NCBI RefSeq assembly: GCF_029589435.1 | Contig: NZ_JARRAG010000002.1 | Location: 744,001-808,000 of the forward strand | Length of the DNA: 64,000 nucleotides | Source of the DNA: Paludisphaera mucosa | Lineage (GTDB): Bacteria > Planctomycetota > Planctomycetia > Isosphaerales > Isosphaeraceae | Reading direction: 5' to 3' | In this document: positions 1 to 9,235 of the stretch, piece by piece | How positions within the stretch are numbered: the first letter of the stretch is position 1 | How the letters are laid out: each line of letters starts with the position of its first letter | Translations under genes and position numbers: made by a program | Notes under the pieces: generated by a model | Databases searched by the model: none | What the model saw: the letters and a program-made list of their open reading frames with translations, nothing else | Told to the model about the DNA's origin: nothing

Positions 1-834
1 GCCGGCGGACGGGTTGACGAAGTCGCCCGTGTTGGCGTTGCGAGTGACGATCACGCCGTCGTACGGGGACGTCAGCGTGATGTAGCCGACCCACGCCTCG
101 ATCCGCTTCTGCTCGCTCTGGGCCACGCCCAGGTCGGCGCGGGCGACGCCGACGTCCACCTTGGCCTTGGCCAGCGAGGCCTGGCGCGAGAGCACGTCGG
201 CGCGCGACTTCTCGATCGTCGCCCGGGCCGCGTCGCGGGCGGCGGCGTTGGACTTGAGCTGGTTGGTCGACTCCAGGAGGATCTGGGGGTCGACGACCCC
301 GCGCTTGACCTCGCGGTCGAGCCGCTTGACCTCGGTGTCCCAGCGGTCGACCTCGGACTGGTACTTGCCCAGGATCGCCTCCGACTCCTTGAGCCCCGCC
401 TCGGCCGCCTGGACGTCGGCCTCGGCGACCTGCACGAGCTTCAGGGCCAGCTCGACGCGCTCCTCGTCGAGCTTGACGGTCGCCTTCTTGGTCCCGAAGT
501 CCTCGACCAGTTCGGGGACGAAGAGCGTGGCGAGCACGTCCCCCTTCTTGACCCTGTCGCCGATGTCGACGTTCCACTTCTCGATGTAGCCGGTGAGCTT
601 CGGGTAGATCGAGGTCCGCTCGTAGCTCTCGATGAAGCTCGGCTGGCCGACGACGCGGACGATCTTGCGGCTCTCCGGCCTCGTCAGGCGGACGACCTGC
701 GGCCGGGCGACGCTGGTGTATCGGCTCGCCTCCTCGCGGCCGCAGCCCGCCGTCGCCGCCGCCGCGAGCCACGTCGCGACGAGGATGCGGCCGGCGATGC
801 GACGCGGGATCGAGGGCCGGGTGGCGGGGGGCAT
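1..834 (-). CDS. RND efflux periplasmic adaptor (HlyD/MFP family), partial
   Basis: Membrane-fusion protein that would link the inner-membrane RND pump encoded just upstream to an outer-membrane channel. Reading the minus strand from the ATG at 834 gives an N-terminal hydrophobic segment with a lipobox-like ATAGC (Cys about residue 31), so it is probably a lipoprotein. A biotinyl-lipoyl-like beta segment (YPKLTGYIEKWNVDIGDRVKKGDVLATL) is followed by a long alpha-helical hairpin rich in Ala, Glu and Lys. Then comes the second half of the lipoyl domain (SPYDGVIVTRNANTGDFV), where the window ends. The C-terminus is missing. It lies 47 bp after the permease stop on the same strand, so the two are almost certainly one operon; the order permease then adaptor is the reverse of the common one. 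No outer-membrane factor is visible and it may lie beyond the edge. Confidence 0.9.
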   Translation of the reverse strand, partial: MPPATRPSIPRRIAGRILVATWLAAAATAGCGREEASRYTSVARPQVVRLTRPESRKIVRVVGQPSFIESYERTSIYPKLTGYIEKWNVDIGDRVKKGDVLATLFVPELVEDFGTKKATVKLDEERVELALKLVQVAEADVQAAEAGLKESEAILGKYQSEVDRWDTEVKRLDREVKRGVVDPQILLESTNQLKSNAAARDAARATIEKSRADVLSRQASLAKAKVDVGVARADLGVAQSEQKRIEAWVGYITLTSPYDGVIVTRNANTGDFVNPSAG

Positions 835-881
835 CGGGGACCTCCGGAGATGAAGCGGCCGGGCCGCGTGAAGGGAGATGT

Positions 882-3800
882 TCATCGGGAGCCTCCGCCG
901 AACGGGTCTTCCGGACCCCGGCCCGGGCCGCCGGGCCCGGCGGCGTCGCCGCCGTCGAGGTCGGAGTCGGACGCCTGGTCGGTCCGGGTGAAGCCGAGCG
1001 CGTCGCGGAGGTCGTCGATGGTGTAGTGCGTGACCATGTCGTGCCGCTTGGCCCGCGACTCGTCGAGGATCTTGCGGAGGAAGACGAGGGCGTCCTGCTC
1101 GTGGCGGGACTCCGCGCCCCGGGTCTCGTCCCCGTCGCCCTCGTCGCCTCGATGATCGGGCACCGCGCGGCCGTGGCCGGCGACGTCGACGAAGACGTCG
1201 GGGTCGTAATAGGCGCTCTCGGGGTCGTCCGGGTAGATCGAGGGCGATTTCGCCGTCTTTCGGCCCATGACCATCGCGAAGACCGACGGCACCACCAGCA
1301 GGGTGGCGAAGGTCGACATGACCAGGCCGCCGATCACCGCCCGGCCCAGCGGGGCCTGCATCTGGCTGCCGCGTTCGAGGGCCAGGGCCATCGGCACCAT
1401 GCCCACGCTCATCGCGCAGGCGGTCATCAGGATGGGCCGGAGCCGGTCCGCGGCCCCCTTCACGGCCGCCTCGGGCGCGGGCGCCCCCCCCTTCCAGTAC
1501 TCGTTCATGAACGTCACCAGCATGACCGAGTTCGACACCGAGACGCCCAGGCACATGATCGACCCCATGAACGACTCGATGTTCAGCGAGGTGTTCGTGA
1601 CGAACAGGATCGTCGCGATGCCCGCCAGCACGCCCGGAACGGCGCTGACGGAGATCAGGGCCGTCCGGGGCGACTGGAAGTAGGCCGTCAGCAGGACGAA
1701 GATGACGAAGACCGCGACGCCCAGGCCGGTCCCCAGCGCCTTGAACATCTCCAGCATCGGCGGGAGCTGGCCCATCGTCTCGACGCGGACGCCGCGGGGG
1801 GGCTCGCCGGCGGCCTCGATGGCCTTGGAGACCTGCTTGGAGGCCCGGCCCATGTCCTCGCCCTCGACGTTCGCCACCAGCGTCAGGTAGCGCTGGGACA
1901 TGTCGCGGTCCACCTCGCCGGGCCGGACGCCGCGGTGGACCTTCGCCACGTCGCGGACCATCAGGTTGACCAGCGGGTTGACCGAATCGAGCGGCAGGGT
2001 CTCGACGTCCTCGGGCTTGTCGAGCCGCTTGGGCGGGATCTGGAGCTGCACCAGGTAGTCGAACCCCGTCGCGGCGTCGATCCAGTAGTTCAGGTTGGTG
2101 AAGCGGGTCGAGGCGGTGGCCATCACCAGCGCGTGGACCACGTCCTCGACCTTCGCGCCGCTGAGGCCGGCCTTCTCGCGGTCGATGTCCACCTCGACGG
2201 ACGGGTAGTCGAGCATCTGCTGGAACTGGACGTCGCGGAGGAAGGGGATCTTCTTCATCTCCGCGGAGATCTTCTCGGCGTAGCGGCGGACCTCCTTCAG
2301 GTCGGTGCCGACCACCCGCACCGCGATCGGCATCGGCGACCCGAAGCTCATGACGTTGGTCACGATGTCGCCCGGCTCGAAGCCGAAGATCGACAGGGCG
2401 GCCTGGCGCTTCGCCTCGTCCTTCGCCAGCCCCCCCTGCTCCAGCCGCGCCTCCAGCCAGGGGACGACCTTCTCGGGCAGGACCTTGCGCAGCCGCTCGC
2501 GGAACGGGGCCAACTTGATGCCGCTCGACTCGGTCAGGGCCACGCGGAGCTGGCCGTCGTCGGGTCCCCGCATGAACAGCACCATGTTGTCGATGCCGAA
2601 GTTGGGCGCGACCTGGCCGACGAAGCCCATCGAGATCTGGATGTTCTTGGGCCCGGCCTCCTCCTCGATCACCTCCAGGCACTTCACGGCCATCTCGCGC
2701 GTCAGCTCGAAGTTCGACCCCGGGGGCGGCCGAAACCGGAGCACGAACTCGCCCGAGTCGATCTGCGGGAACAGCTCGGTGCCGACCTCCAGGCCGACCG
2801 TCCCGAGCACCGCGATGCAGGCCGCCAGGTAGGCCGGGACCACCAGCCAGCGGACCCCGACGAAGCGCGAGACGACGGCGCGGTAGGCCGTCAACAGCTT
2901 GTCGAACAGCCCGGGCTTCTCGTCGCCCCCGCCCTTGTGCCTCAGCAGGTTCACGCACATGATGGGCACGAACGTGCTGGAGAGGAGGTACGACGAGATC
3001 ATCGCGAAGCCCACGCCCAGCGTCAGCGGCATGAACAGCGACCGCAGCGGGTCGCCCATGATGAACGCCGGGATGAACACCGAGAGGATGCACAGCAGGG
3101 CCAACAGCCGCGGGACCGCCGTGATCAGGTTGCCGTGCAGCACGGCCGAGGCGACGTTGTGCGTCCGCTTCATCTGCGCGTGGACGTTCTCCACCTCGAC
3201 GGTCGCCTCGTCGACGAGGATGCCGATCGCCAGCGCCAGGCCGCCCAGCGACATGATGTTGATCGTGTTGCCCGTCAGCCAGAGCCCGAACAGCGACCCC
3301 AGCAGGGCCAGCGGGATGTTCGACACCACCACGATCACGCTCCGCAGGTCGCGGAGGAAGAGCATGATCATCAGGCCCGTCAGCACGGCGCCGATGAGGC
3401 CCTCGGTCGCCACGCTCCGGACGGCCGCCACCACGGTGGGCGACTCGTCGAACTCGAAGCCGACGGTCACGTCCTTGGGGACGGCGTCGCGGAACAGCGG
3501 CATCGCCTTGTGCACGTCGGCGACGACGGTCAAGGTCGAGCCGGTGTCCTTCTTGATGATCGGCAGGTAGACCGACTTGCGGCCGTTCACCAGCGCGTAG
3601 CCGTAGGTGATGTCGGTGTCGTCCGAGATGGTCGCCACGTCGCGAAGGTAGACGTTCAGGCCCAGCTTCACCGGGATGTCGCCCAGCCGCCGGATGTCGG
3701 TGACCGTCGCGTTGTTGGCCACGACCGGCATCGAGTCCTTGATGTAGATGTTGCCCGCCGGCGCGACGGTGTTCCCCTGCGCCACGGCGTCGACCAGCTG

Positions 3801-4406
3801 CTGGGGCGTCAGGTTGTAGGCCAGCAGCTTCTGGGGGTCGACGTTGACGACGATCGACCGCATGTTGGGCCCGAACGGCGAGATCGCGACCGTGCCCGGG
3901 ACGTACTTCTGCACCAGCGGCCGGATGATGTTCTGCGCCAGGTCGCCCATCGCCCCCAGCGACGTCTTCTCGCTTTCGAACACGAGATAGCCGACCGGCA
4001 CGCTGCCGGCGTCCATCCGCATGATCATCGGCGGCAGCGTCCCCTTGGGCATCCACGACATCGCTCGACTCGACATCGCCACGACCTGGGCCATGGCCTG
4101 GCCCATGTCGGTCCCGGGATAGAACGACAGCTCGCAGAGCGAGACCTGCTGGATGTTCCGGGTGTTGATGTCCTCCACGCCGTCGACGTACTGGAAGAAC
4201 AGCTCCAGCTGGTTGACGATGAAGCCTTCCATCTGGTCGGGGCTCATCCCGACGTAGTCCAGGAAGACGTAGATCTTGGGCGTGTTCAGCGAGGGGAAGA
4301 TGTCCACGCGCATCCGGCTGTAGGCCAGGACGCCGCTGCTGATCAGCGCCACCACCAGCATCAGCGTGGTGACCGGGCGGCGCATCGCGAAGACGATCGG
4401 ATTCAT
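882..4406 (-). CDS. RND family efflux transporter permease (AcrB/CzcA-like)
   Basis: Proton-driven inner-membrane pump of the resistance-nodulation-division superfamily, 1174 aa from the ATG at 4406 (MNPIVFAMRRPVTTLMLVV). The open frame continues upstream to 4646, but that part is Arg/Pro-rich and the chosen start gives the classic RND beginning, with TM1 straight after the Met. Two similar halves each carry a periplasmic porter loop and a group of membrane helices. The relay motif in TM4 reads GILVDEATVEVENV (about residues 393-406), so a D-E pair stands where AcrB has D-D. After the last helix there is an unusual hydrophilic extension of roughly 120 aa rich in Asp, Glu, His and Gly, containing a YTIDDLRDALGFTR helix, that ordinary AcrB proteins lack. 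Substrate cannot be told from the sequence; drug versus metal is open. Confidence 0.93.
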   Translation of the reverse strand: MNPIVFAMRRPVTTLMLVVALISSGVLAYSRMRVDIFPSLNTPKIYVFLDYVGMSPDQMEGFIVNQLELFFQYVDGVEDINTRNIQQVSLCELSFYPGTDMGQAMAQVVAMSSRAMSWMPKGTLPPMIMRMDAGSVPVGYLVFESEKTSLGAMGDLAQNIIRPLVQKYVPGTVAISPFGPNMRSIVVNVDPQKLLAYNLTPQQLVDAVAQGNTVAPAGNIYIKDSMPVVANNATVTDIRRLGDIPVKLGLNVYLRDVATISDDTDITYGYALVNGRKSVYLPIIKKDTGSTLTVVADVHKAMPLFRDAVPKDVTVGFEFDESPTVVAAVRSVATEGLIGAVLTGLMIMLFLRDLRSVIVVVSNIPLALLGSLFGLWLTGNTINIMSLGGLALAIGILVDEATVEVENVHAQMKRTHNVASAVLHGNLITAVPRLLALLCILSVFIPAFIMGDPLRSLFMPLTLGVGFAMISSYLLSSTFVPIMCVNLLRHKGGGDEKPGLFDKLLTAYRAVVSRFVGVRWLVVPAYLAACIAVLGTVGLEVGTELFPQIDSGEFVLRFRPPPGSNFELTREMAVKCLEVIEEEAGPKNIQISMGFVGQVAPNFGIDNMVLFMRGPDDGQLRVALTESSGIKLAPFRERLRKVLPEKVVPWLEARLEQGGLAKDEAKRQAALSIFGFEPGDIVTNVMSFGSPMPIAVRVVGTDLKEVRRYAEKISAEMKKIPFLRDVQFQQMLDYPSVEVDIDREKAGLSGAKVEDVVHALVMATASTRFTNLNYWIDAATGFDYLVQLQIPPKRLDKPEDVETLPLDSVNPLVNLMVRDVAKVHRGVRPGEVDRDMSQRYLTLVANVEGEDMGRASKQVSKAIEAAGEPPRGVRVETMGQLPPMLEMFKALGTGLGVAVFVIFVLLTAYFQSPRTALISVSAVPGVLAGIATILFVTNTSLNIESFMGSIMCLGVSVSNSVMLVTFMNEYWKGGAPAPEAAVKGAADRLRPILMTACAMSVGMVPMALALERGSQMQAPLGRAVIGGLVMSTFATLLVVPSVFAMVMGRKTAKSPSIYPDDPESAYYDPDVFVDVAGHGRAVPDHRGDEGDGDETRGAESRHEQDALVFLRKILDESRAKRHDMVTHYTIDDLRDALGFTRTDQASDSDLDGGDAAGPGGPGRGPEDPFGGGSR

Positions 4407-4733
4407 GACTCGCACCCCAGGCCGATACCGGGCCGCTCGGTTCCGCGATGTCCCGACGCGGCGGACGGTCCGCCCGCGGGGACGCCTCCGACTGCGAGGG
4501 AGCGGGGCGCCCCCACATCTTAGCAGGCGTCTCGCGAGACGCCTCGACCCGACCGGTCGATCGGGCGGAATTTGCGACCTCCGCGCGGGCGGGCCGGGCC
4601 GCTTACTCCCTTTCGGAAGGTCGGCGCGAGGGATACGATGTGGCATTCGCGGCGGCGACCGGATCGTCGCGACGCTCTCCGGACCCCGCCCCTCGGGCGG
4701 CCCTCCCGTTCCCGCGCCAGGAGAACACGCGCC
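4407..4733. other. Divergent intergenic region between RND operon and esterase gene
   Basis: About 330 bp separating two outward-facing genes, so it should hold both promoters. The sequence stays GC-rich and I see no convincing -35/-10 pair, no RNA gene and no repeat. Open frames crossing it are compositional extensions of the flanking genes. Confidence 0.5.
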
Positions 4734-7094
4734 ATGCGGACGTCATCCCAGCTCCGATCGCCCCTCGAATCGGCCCGACGGCTCACACGCCTCGGGGCGT
4801 CCTTGTTCGTCGCCCTCGCGGCCGGGGCCGTCGCCGCCCAGGGCCAGGGCGTCGGCCAGTCCTTGGGCCGACAACCTGGGCAGCCGCGCAGCGCGCCCGG
4901 CGTGGCCATGACCACGATCCGGGCCGACGGGATCATCAAGGCCCCGGCCCCGCACCAGGTCTTCCAGCGCGACGCCAACGGCAACGCCGACGTCCCGATC
5001 GTGCTCGACGAATCGCTCAAGGACGCGAAGAACATCCGCGCCACCGTGAACGGGCCCGCGGCGAATTTCGCGCCGCCGCTCGTCGACGGCAAGATCGCCG
5101 GCGTGCCGACTGGCGGGCCGTACACCGTCAGCATCGCTTACGAGCACGGCGGCTCCATCCAGCAGGTCGCCGTCGGCCCGATCTACGTCGGCGACCTCTG
5201 GGTGCTGGCCGGGCAGTCGAACATGGAGGGCGTCGGCGACCTGCTCGACGTCACGCCGCCGAATCCGAGCGTCTCAGCCCTGGGGATGGACGGCAAGTGG
5301 GGGCAGGCGACCGAGCCGCTGCACTGGCTCGTCGACTCGCCCGACCCGGTCCACTCGGGCGACCCGGCGAACCGCGCCGAGCGGTCGGCCCAGCAGCACA
5401 AGACGCGGACCAAGGGCGCCGGCCTGGGCCTGCCGTTCGCCGTCGAGATGGTGAGCGCCACGAACGTGCCGATCGGCCTAGTGACCGCCGCGCACGGCGG
5501 CACGAGCATGCAGCAGTGGGACCCCGCCAAGAAGGGCGAAGGGGGCAACAGCCTGTACGGCTCGATGCTCCGCCAGGTCCAGCTCGCCGGCGGCCGCGTC
5601 AAGGGCGTGCTCTGGTACCAGGGCGAGAGCGACTCGTCGCCCGACGCCTCCAAGATCTTCGAACGCGTCTTCGCCGACTTCATCGGGGCCGTCCGCAGCG
5701 ACCTCGGCCAGGCCGACCTGCCCTTCTACTACGTCCAGATCGGCCGGTTCGTCAACGAGGGCGACCCCGCCGGCTGGAACCGCGTCCAGGAGGCCCAGCG
5801 CATCCTGCCCGACCGGCTGGCGAACACGGCCGTCGTCTCGGTCATCGACCTGGAGCTGGACGACGCGATCCACGTCGGCACCCAGGGCCTGAAGCGCGCC
5901 GGCCGGCGGCTGGCGCAGATCGCCCTCCGCGAGCAGTTCGGCCAACTCGGCGCGTCGACGCCGACCCTCGACCGCGTCGCCCTGGGCCCCAACAACACGC
6001 TGGAGGTCAAGTTCCGGGGCGTGAACCTGATCGACAAGTCCATCAACGGTCGGTCGATCGCGACGATGGCCGCCGGCCTGAAGCCCGCCACCCACATCGC
6101 CGGCTTCTCGATCCGCAAGGAAGACGGCACGCCGATCGCCATGATCTACGAGGCCCGCGTCGGCCGCAGCCGCGACGCCGTCGTGCTGAAGCTCGCCAGG
6201 CCCGTCCCGCCGGGCTCGTTCCTGTGGTACGGCCACGGCTACGACCCGAGCTGCAACCTGGTCGACGGCGCCGACATGGCCGTCCCCGTCTTCGGCCCGG
6301 TCGCCCTCGACCCGATCGCCCCGCAGCCCGCGCCCGCCGCGGCCTCCGCGCCGGCGCCCGCCCCCAAGCCCGAGGAGAAGAAGGCCGAGGCCGCGCCGAT
6401 CAAGGCCCTGATCATCACCGGCGACGAGGTCGGCGCCCACGACTGGAAGGCGACCCACGAGGTCCTCAAGGGGATCCTCGCCGAGGGGGGCAAGATCGCC
6501 GTCGACGTGACGACCACGCCGGGCAAGGACCTGACCGACGAGAACCTGGCGAAGTACGACGTGCTGGTCCTCAACTACCGGAACACCGACAAGGGCGCCC
6601 CCGAGTCCAAATGGTCCGACGCCAACAAGGCCGCGTTCCTGAAGGCCGTGCACGACGGCGGCAAGGGCCTCGTCTCGTACCACTTCGCGTCGAGCGCCTT
6701 CACCTCGCCCAACTGGGAGGAGTACGAGAAGGCCCTCGGCGGCTGGCGGGCCCAGGGCTTCCACGGCCCGGCGCACGCCTTCACCGTCAAGAAGACCGAC
6801 GCCAAGCACCCGATCTCAGAGGGCCTGCCCGCGCAGTTCGACCACGTGGTCGACGAGCTGTACCAGAACTCCAAGCTCCCCGAAGGGGCCGAGGTCCTCG
6901 CCACCGCCTACTCCGACCCCGCCAAGCCCAAGGGGACCGGCAAGGACGAGGCCGTGATCTGGGTCAACCCGTACGGCAAGGGCCGCGTCTTCAGCTGCGT
7001 CCTGGGCCACGACGTCAAGGCCCTGGCCGACCCCAACGTCCCCCCCTGGATCCGCCGCGGCGCCGCCTGGGCGGCGACGGGCAAGGTGGAGTGA
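4734..7094 (+). CDS. Sialate O-acetylesterase (SASA/DUF303) fused to a ThuA domain
   Basis: Exported 786-aa two-domain protein. The start at 4734 gives a signal peptide (Arg-rich n-region, then LGASLFVALAAGAVAAQG). The SASA/SGNH esterase domain shows the nucleophile motif GQSNMEG near residue 160, the HGGTSMQQWDP block near 252, WYQGESDS near 293 and a candidate catalytic His in DDAIHVGTQGLKRAG near 380. An Ala/Pro linker (about 525-550) leads to a ThuA (trehalose-utilisation-like) domain, ALIITGDEVGAHDWKATHEVL to the end, with the SYHFASSAF block. The fusion implies deacetylation of a sugar plus a ThuA step in the same extracytoplasmic complex; the substrate is unknown. It is followed after a repeat element by three more same-strand genes with export or membrane signals. 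Confidence 0.85.
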   Translation: MRTSSQLRSPLESARRLTRLGASLFVALAAGAVAAQGQGVGQSLGRQPGQPRSAPGVAMTTIRADGIIKAPAPHQVFQRDANGNADVPIVLDESLKDAKNIRATVNGPAANFAPPLVDGKIAGVPTGGPYTVSIAYEHGGSIQQVAVGPIYVGDLWVLAGQSNMEGVGDLLDVTPPNPSVSALGMDGKWGQATEPLHWLVDSPDPVHSGDPANRAERSAQQHKTRTKGAGLGLPFAVEMVSATNVPIGLVTAAHGGTSMQQWDPAKKGEGGNSLYGSMLRQVQLAGGRVKGVLWYQGESDSSPDASKIFERVFADFIGAVRSDLGQADLPFYYVQIGRFVNEGDPAGWNRVQEAQRILPDRLANTAVVSVIDLELDDAIHVGTQGLKRAGRRLAQIALREQFGQLGASTPTLDRVALGPNNTLEVKFRGVNLIDKSINGRSIATMAAGLKPATHIAGFSIRKEDGTPIAMIYEARVGRSRDAVVLKLARPVPPGSFLWYGHGYDPSCNLVDGADMAVPVFGPVALDPIAPQPAPAAASAPAPAPKPEEKKAEAAPIKALIITGDEVGAHDWKATHEVLKGILAEGGKIAVDVTTTPGKDLTDENLAKYDVLVLNYRNTDKGAPESKWSDANKAAFLKAVHDGGKGLVSYHFASSAFTSPNWEEYEKALGGWRAQGFHGPAHAFTVKKTDAKHPISEGLPAQFDHVVDELYQNSKLPEGAEVLATAYSDPAKPKGTGKDEAVIWVNPYGKGRVFSCVLGHDVKALADPNVPPWIRRGAAWAATGKVE

Positions 7095-7112
7095 GACGCC
7101 TCCGAGGCTTGT

Positions 7113-7280
7113 CCTTCTCCCCTCGTGGGATAAGGTGGCCCGAAGGGCCGGATGAGGGGGATCCCAATGGAGTCCTCGGACATCGAGGCCGAAGCGGCAC
7201 GCGAACGACGACGGCCGGCGTCGGATGACGAGCCCCTCATCCGGCCTCCGGCCACCTTCTCCCACGGAGGGGAGGAGGAC
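7113..7280. repeat. Composite palindromic intergenic repeat, copy 1
   Basis: Two inverted units, 7113-7160 and 7233-7280, flank a 70-bp core. Each unit reads (in one orientation) CCCTCATCCGGCC, a short GGCC loop, CCACCTTCTCCC and a GGAG-rich end. The whole lies between two same-direction genes. Related units occur at 10616, 38343, 49806 and 51917 in this window, always between genes. It resembles REP/BIME elements or a small MITE; I see no coding capacity. Confidence 0.8.
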
Positions 7281-7342
7281 GATCCACCACCGCCCCGCGC
7301 GGGGATCATCCACAGAGCACATCATTCTTCAAGGATCGGAAC

Positions 7343-8614
7343 ATGAGAACCTTCTTCGTCGTGGGACTGACGCTCTCGACGCTCGCCCTCGCCGCGCCGC
7401 TCCGGGCCGATGACCAGGTCAAGGAGCGGCGGCTGTCGCGCGAGGAGTATCGCGACAAGATGAAGGCCGGCTGGATCGGCCAGATGGCCGGCGTGGGGGT
7501 CGGCGGGCCGACCGAGTTCCGCTGGCAGGAGGCGACCGTCCCGGCCGACAGGGTGCCGGCCTGGAAGCCCGAGACGATCAACCAGTTCGACCAGGACGAC
7601 ATCTACGTCGAGATGACGTTCCTGCGGACCCTTCAGAAGTACGGGCTCGACGCCACGTCGCGGCAGGCGGGGATCGACTTCGCCAACAGCAAGTATCCGC
7701 TCTGGCACGCCAACGCCGCCGGCCGCAAGCGGCTGCGCGAGGGGATCGCCCCGCCCGACAGCGGCCACCCCGCGTTCAACGACCACGCCGACGACATCGA
7801 CTACCAGATCGAGGCCGACTTCTCCGGCCTCATCGCCCCCGGGCTCCCCAACACGGTCATCCGCCTGGGCGAGACCTTCGGCCGGCTGATGAACTACGGC
7901 GACGGCCTCTACGGCGGCTGGTTCGTCGGCGCCATGTACTCCGAGGCCTTCTTCGAGACCGACCCCGAGAAGATCGTCCTCGCCGGCCTCGCCGCCATCC
8001 CCAAGGGATGTCAGTACCACGAGTGCGTCTCCGACGTGATCGCCTGGCATCGCGAGAACCCGAAGGACTGGGAGGCGACCTGGAAGAAGATCGAGGCCAA
8101 GTACCAGAAGGACCGCGCCTACCGCCGCTTCTCGTGCAGCAAGGCCGAGAAGGAGCCGTACAAGTTCAACATCGACGCCAAGCTCAACGGCGCTTACATC
8201 GTCATGGGCCTGCTCTACGGCGAGGGCGACCCCGAGAAGACCATCGTCGTCTCGACCCGCTGCGGCCAGGACTCCGACTGCAACCCGTCGAACGCCGCCG
8301 GCGTCCTCTTCACCAGCATCGGCGCCGCGAAGCTCCCGGCGAAGTACACGAGCGCCCTCGACACCCACACCAAGTTCAACTCGACCGACTACGCCTTCCC
8401 GGACGTCCTCGCGGTCTGCGACGACCTCGCCGCGCAGGCCGTGGCCAGGGCCGGCGGCCGGGTCGAGAAGTCGGCCGACGGCGCCGAGACGTTCGTGATC
8501 CCCGTCGAGGCCGCCCGTCCCGGCCCGCTCGAATCCTGCTGGGAGCCCGCCGCGAAGGCCGACAGCCGCTTCACCGCCGCCGAGAAGGCGAAGATCACGG
8601 AGACCGACAAATGA
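7343..8614 (+). CDS. Exported ADP-ribosylglycohydrolase family protein
   Basis: 423 aa with a clear signal peptide (MRTFFVVGLTLSTLALAAPLRAD). The mature part has the ARH/DraG-like all-helical fold signatures: GWIGQMAGVGVGGPTEF near the N-terminus, an acidic cluster DQDDIYVEM (about residues 88-96) where the family has its first metal-binding acidic group, NDHADDIDYQIE in the middle, and a C-terminal GQDSDCNPSNAAGVLFTSIGA matching the family's GGDTDTNA magnesium site. Cytoplasmic family members remove ADP-ribose from proteins; a secreted member without an obvious ADP-ribosylated partner more likely hydrolyses another glycosidic bond (inference). Its stop overlaps the next start as ATGA, so the two are translationally coupled. 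Confidence 0.85.
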   Translation: MRTFFVVGLTLSTLALAAPLRADDQVKERRLSREEYRDKMKAGWIGQMAGVGVGGPTEFRWQEATVPADRVPAWKPETINQFDQDDIYVEMTFLRTLQKYGLDATSRQAGIDFANSKYPLWHANAAGRKRLREGIAPPDSGHPAFNDHADDIDYQIEADFSGLIAPGLPNTVIRLGETFGRLMNYGDGLYGGWFVGAMYSEAFFETDPEKIVLAGLAAIPKGCQYHECVSDVIAWHRENPKDWEATWKKIEAKYQKDRAYRRFSCSKAEKEPYKFNIDAKLNGAYIVMGLLYGEGDPEKTIVVSTRCGQDSDCNPSNAAGVLFTSIGAAKLPAKYTSALDTHTKFNSTDYAFPDVLAVCDDLAAQAVARAGGRVEKSADGAETFVIPVEAARPGPLESCWEPAAKADSRFTAAEKAKITETDK

Positions 8615-9228
8615 GCCGGCGCGTATCTATTGCGATCCTGCCGCTCGTCGCCACGCTCGCGCTGGTGACGTCCTCGCGGGGCGACGAGCCCCGGAAGATC
8701 GACCTGCGGACGAAGGCGGGCGTCGAGTCGGTCAAGGGCGAGTGGCGCTGGCACGACGTCACGCTCGTCCCCGTCGCGGGCAAGAACCCGGACGGCTCGC
8801 CCAACAAGACGTACAACTACGAGCCCCGCGCCATGGCCGCGGACTACGACGACGCGAAGTGGGAGGTGATCGCCCCCGAGACGCTCAAGGATCGCCGCTC
8901 GACGGGCCAGATCTGCTTCTGCTGGTACCGGATCAAAGTCACGCTGCCCCCCGGGGTCGAGGGGAAATCCGTCTTCTTCCAGACGGTCGTCGACGACTAC
9001 GGCGAGGTCTGGGTCGACGGCAAGCTGCCGTACAAGGTGGGCCAGGCCGGCGGCAACGTCGCCTCCGGCTTCAACTACCCGAACCGCGTCGAGCTGGCCG
9101 ACCCGCAGCCGGGCAAGACGTACTCGCTGGCCGTCTTCGGCATCAACGGCCCGATCTCGGTCACGCCGACCAACTGGATCTTCCTGGGCCCGACGTTCCT
9201 GGAAATCGTCGACAAGACCAAGAAGTGA
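8611..9228 (+). CDS. Secreted jelly-roll (sugar-binding-like) protein
   Basis: 205 aa starting at an ATG that overlaps the preceding stop by 4 bases. It has a signal peptide (RRVSIAILPLVATLALVTSSRG). The mature part looks like the galactose-binding-type beta-sandwich seen at the N-terminus of glycoside hydrolase family 2 enzymes: YDDAKWEVIAPETL, then WYRIKVTLPPG and FFQTVVDDYGEVWVDGKL, ending in NWIFLGPTFLEIV. No catalytic residues are recognisable. As a stand-alone binding module coupled to the ADP-ribosylglycohydrolase-like gene, it may hold the substrate or form a complex with that protein (inference). I cannot name a closer family. Confidence 0.75.
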   Translation: MSRRVSIAILPLVATLALVTSSRGDEPRKIDLRTKAGVESVKGEWRWHDVTLVPVAGKNPDGSPNKTYNYEPRAMAADYDDAKWEVIAPETLKDRRSTGQICFCWYRIKVTLPPGVEGKSVFFQTVVDDYGEVWVDGKLPYKVGQAGGNVASGFNYPNRVELADPQPGKTYSLAVFGINGPISVTPTNWIFLGPTFLEIVDKTKK

Positions 9229-9235
9229 GGATGCG

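Noticed and set aside
1026-4523. Very long open frames opposite real genes (1026-4523 plus strand, 10711-13632 plus, 17307-21101 minus, 41194-44445 plus, 51357-55097 plus).
   Set aside because: They are rich in Arg, Asp, His, Gln and Gly with no domain, and mirror genes with clear motifs on the other strand. They result from the lack of stop codons in high-GC DNA.
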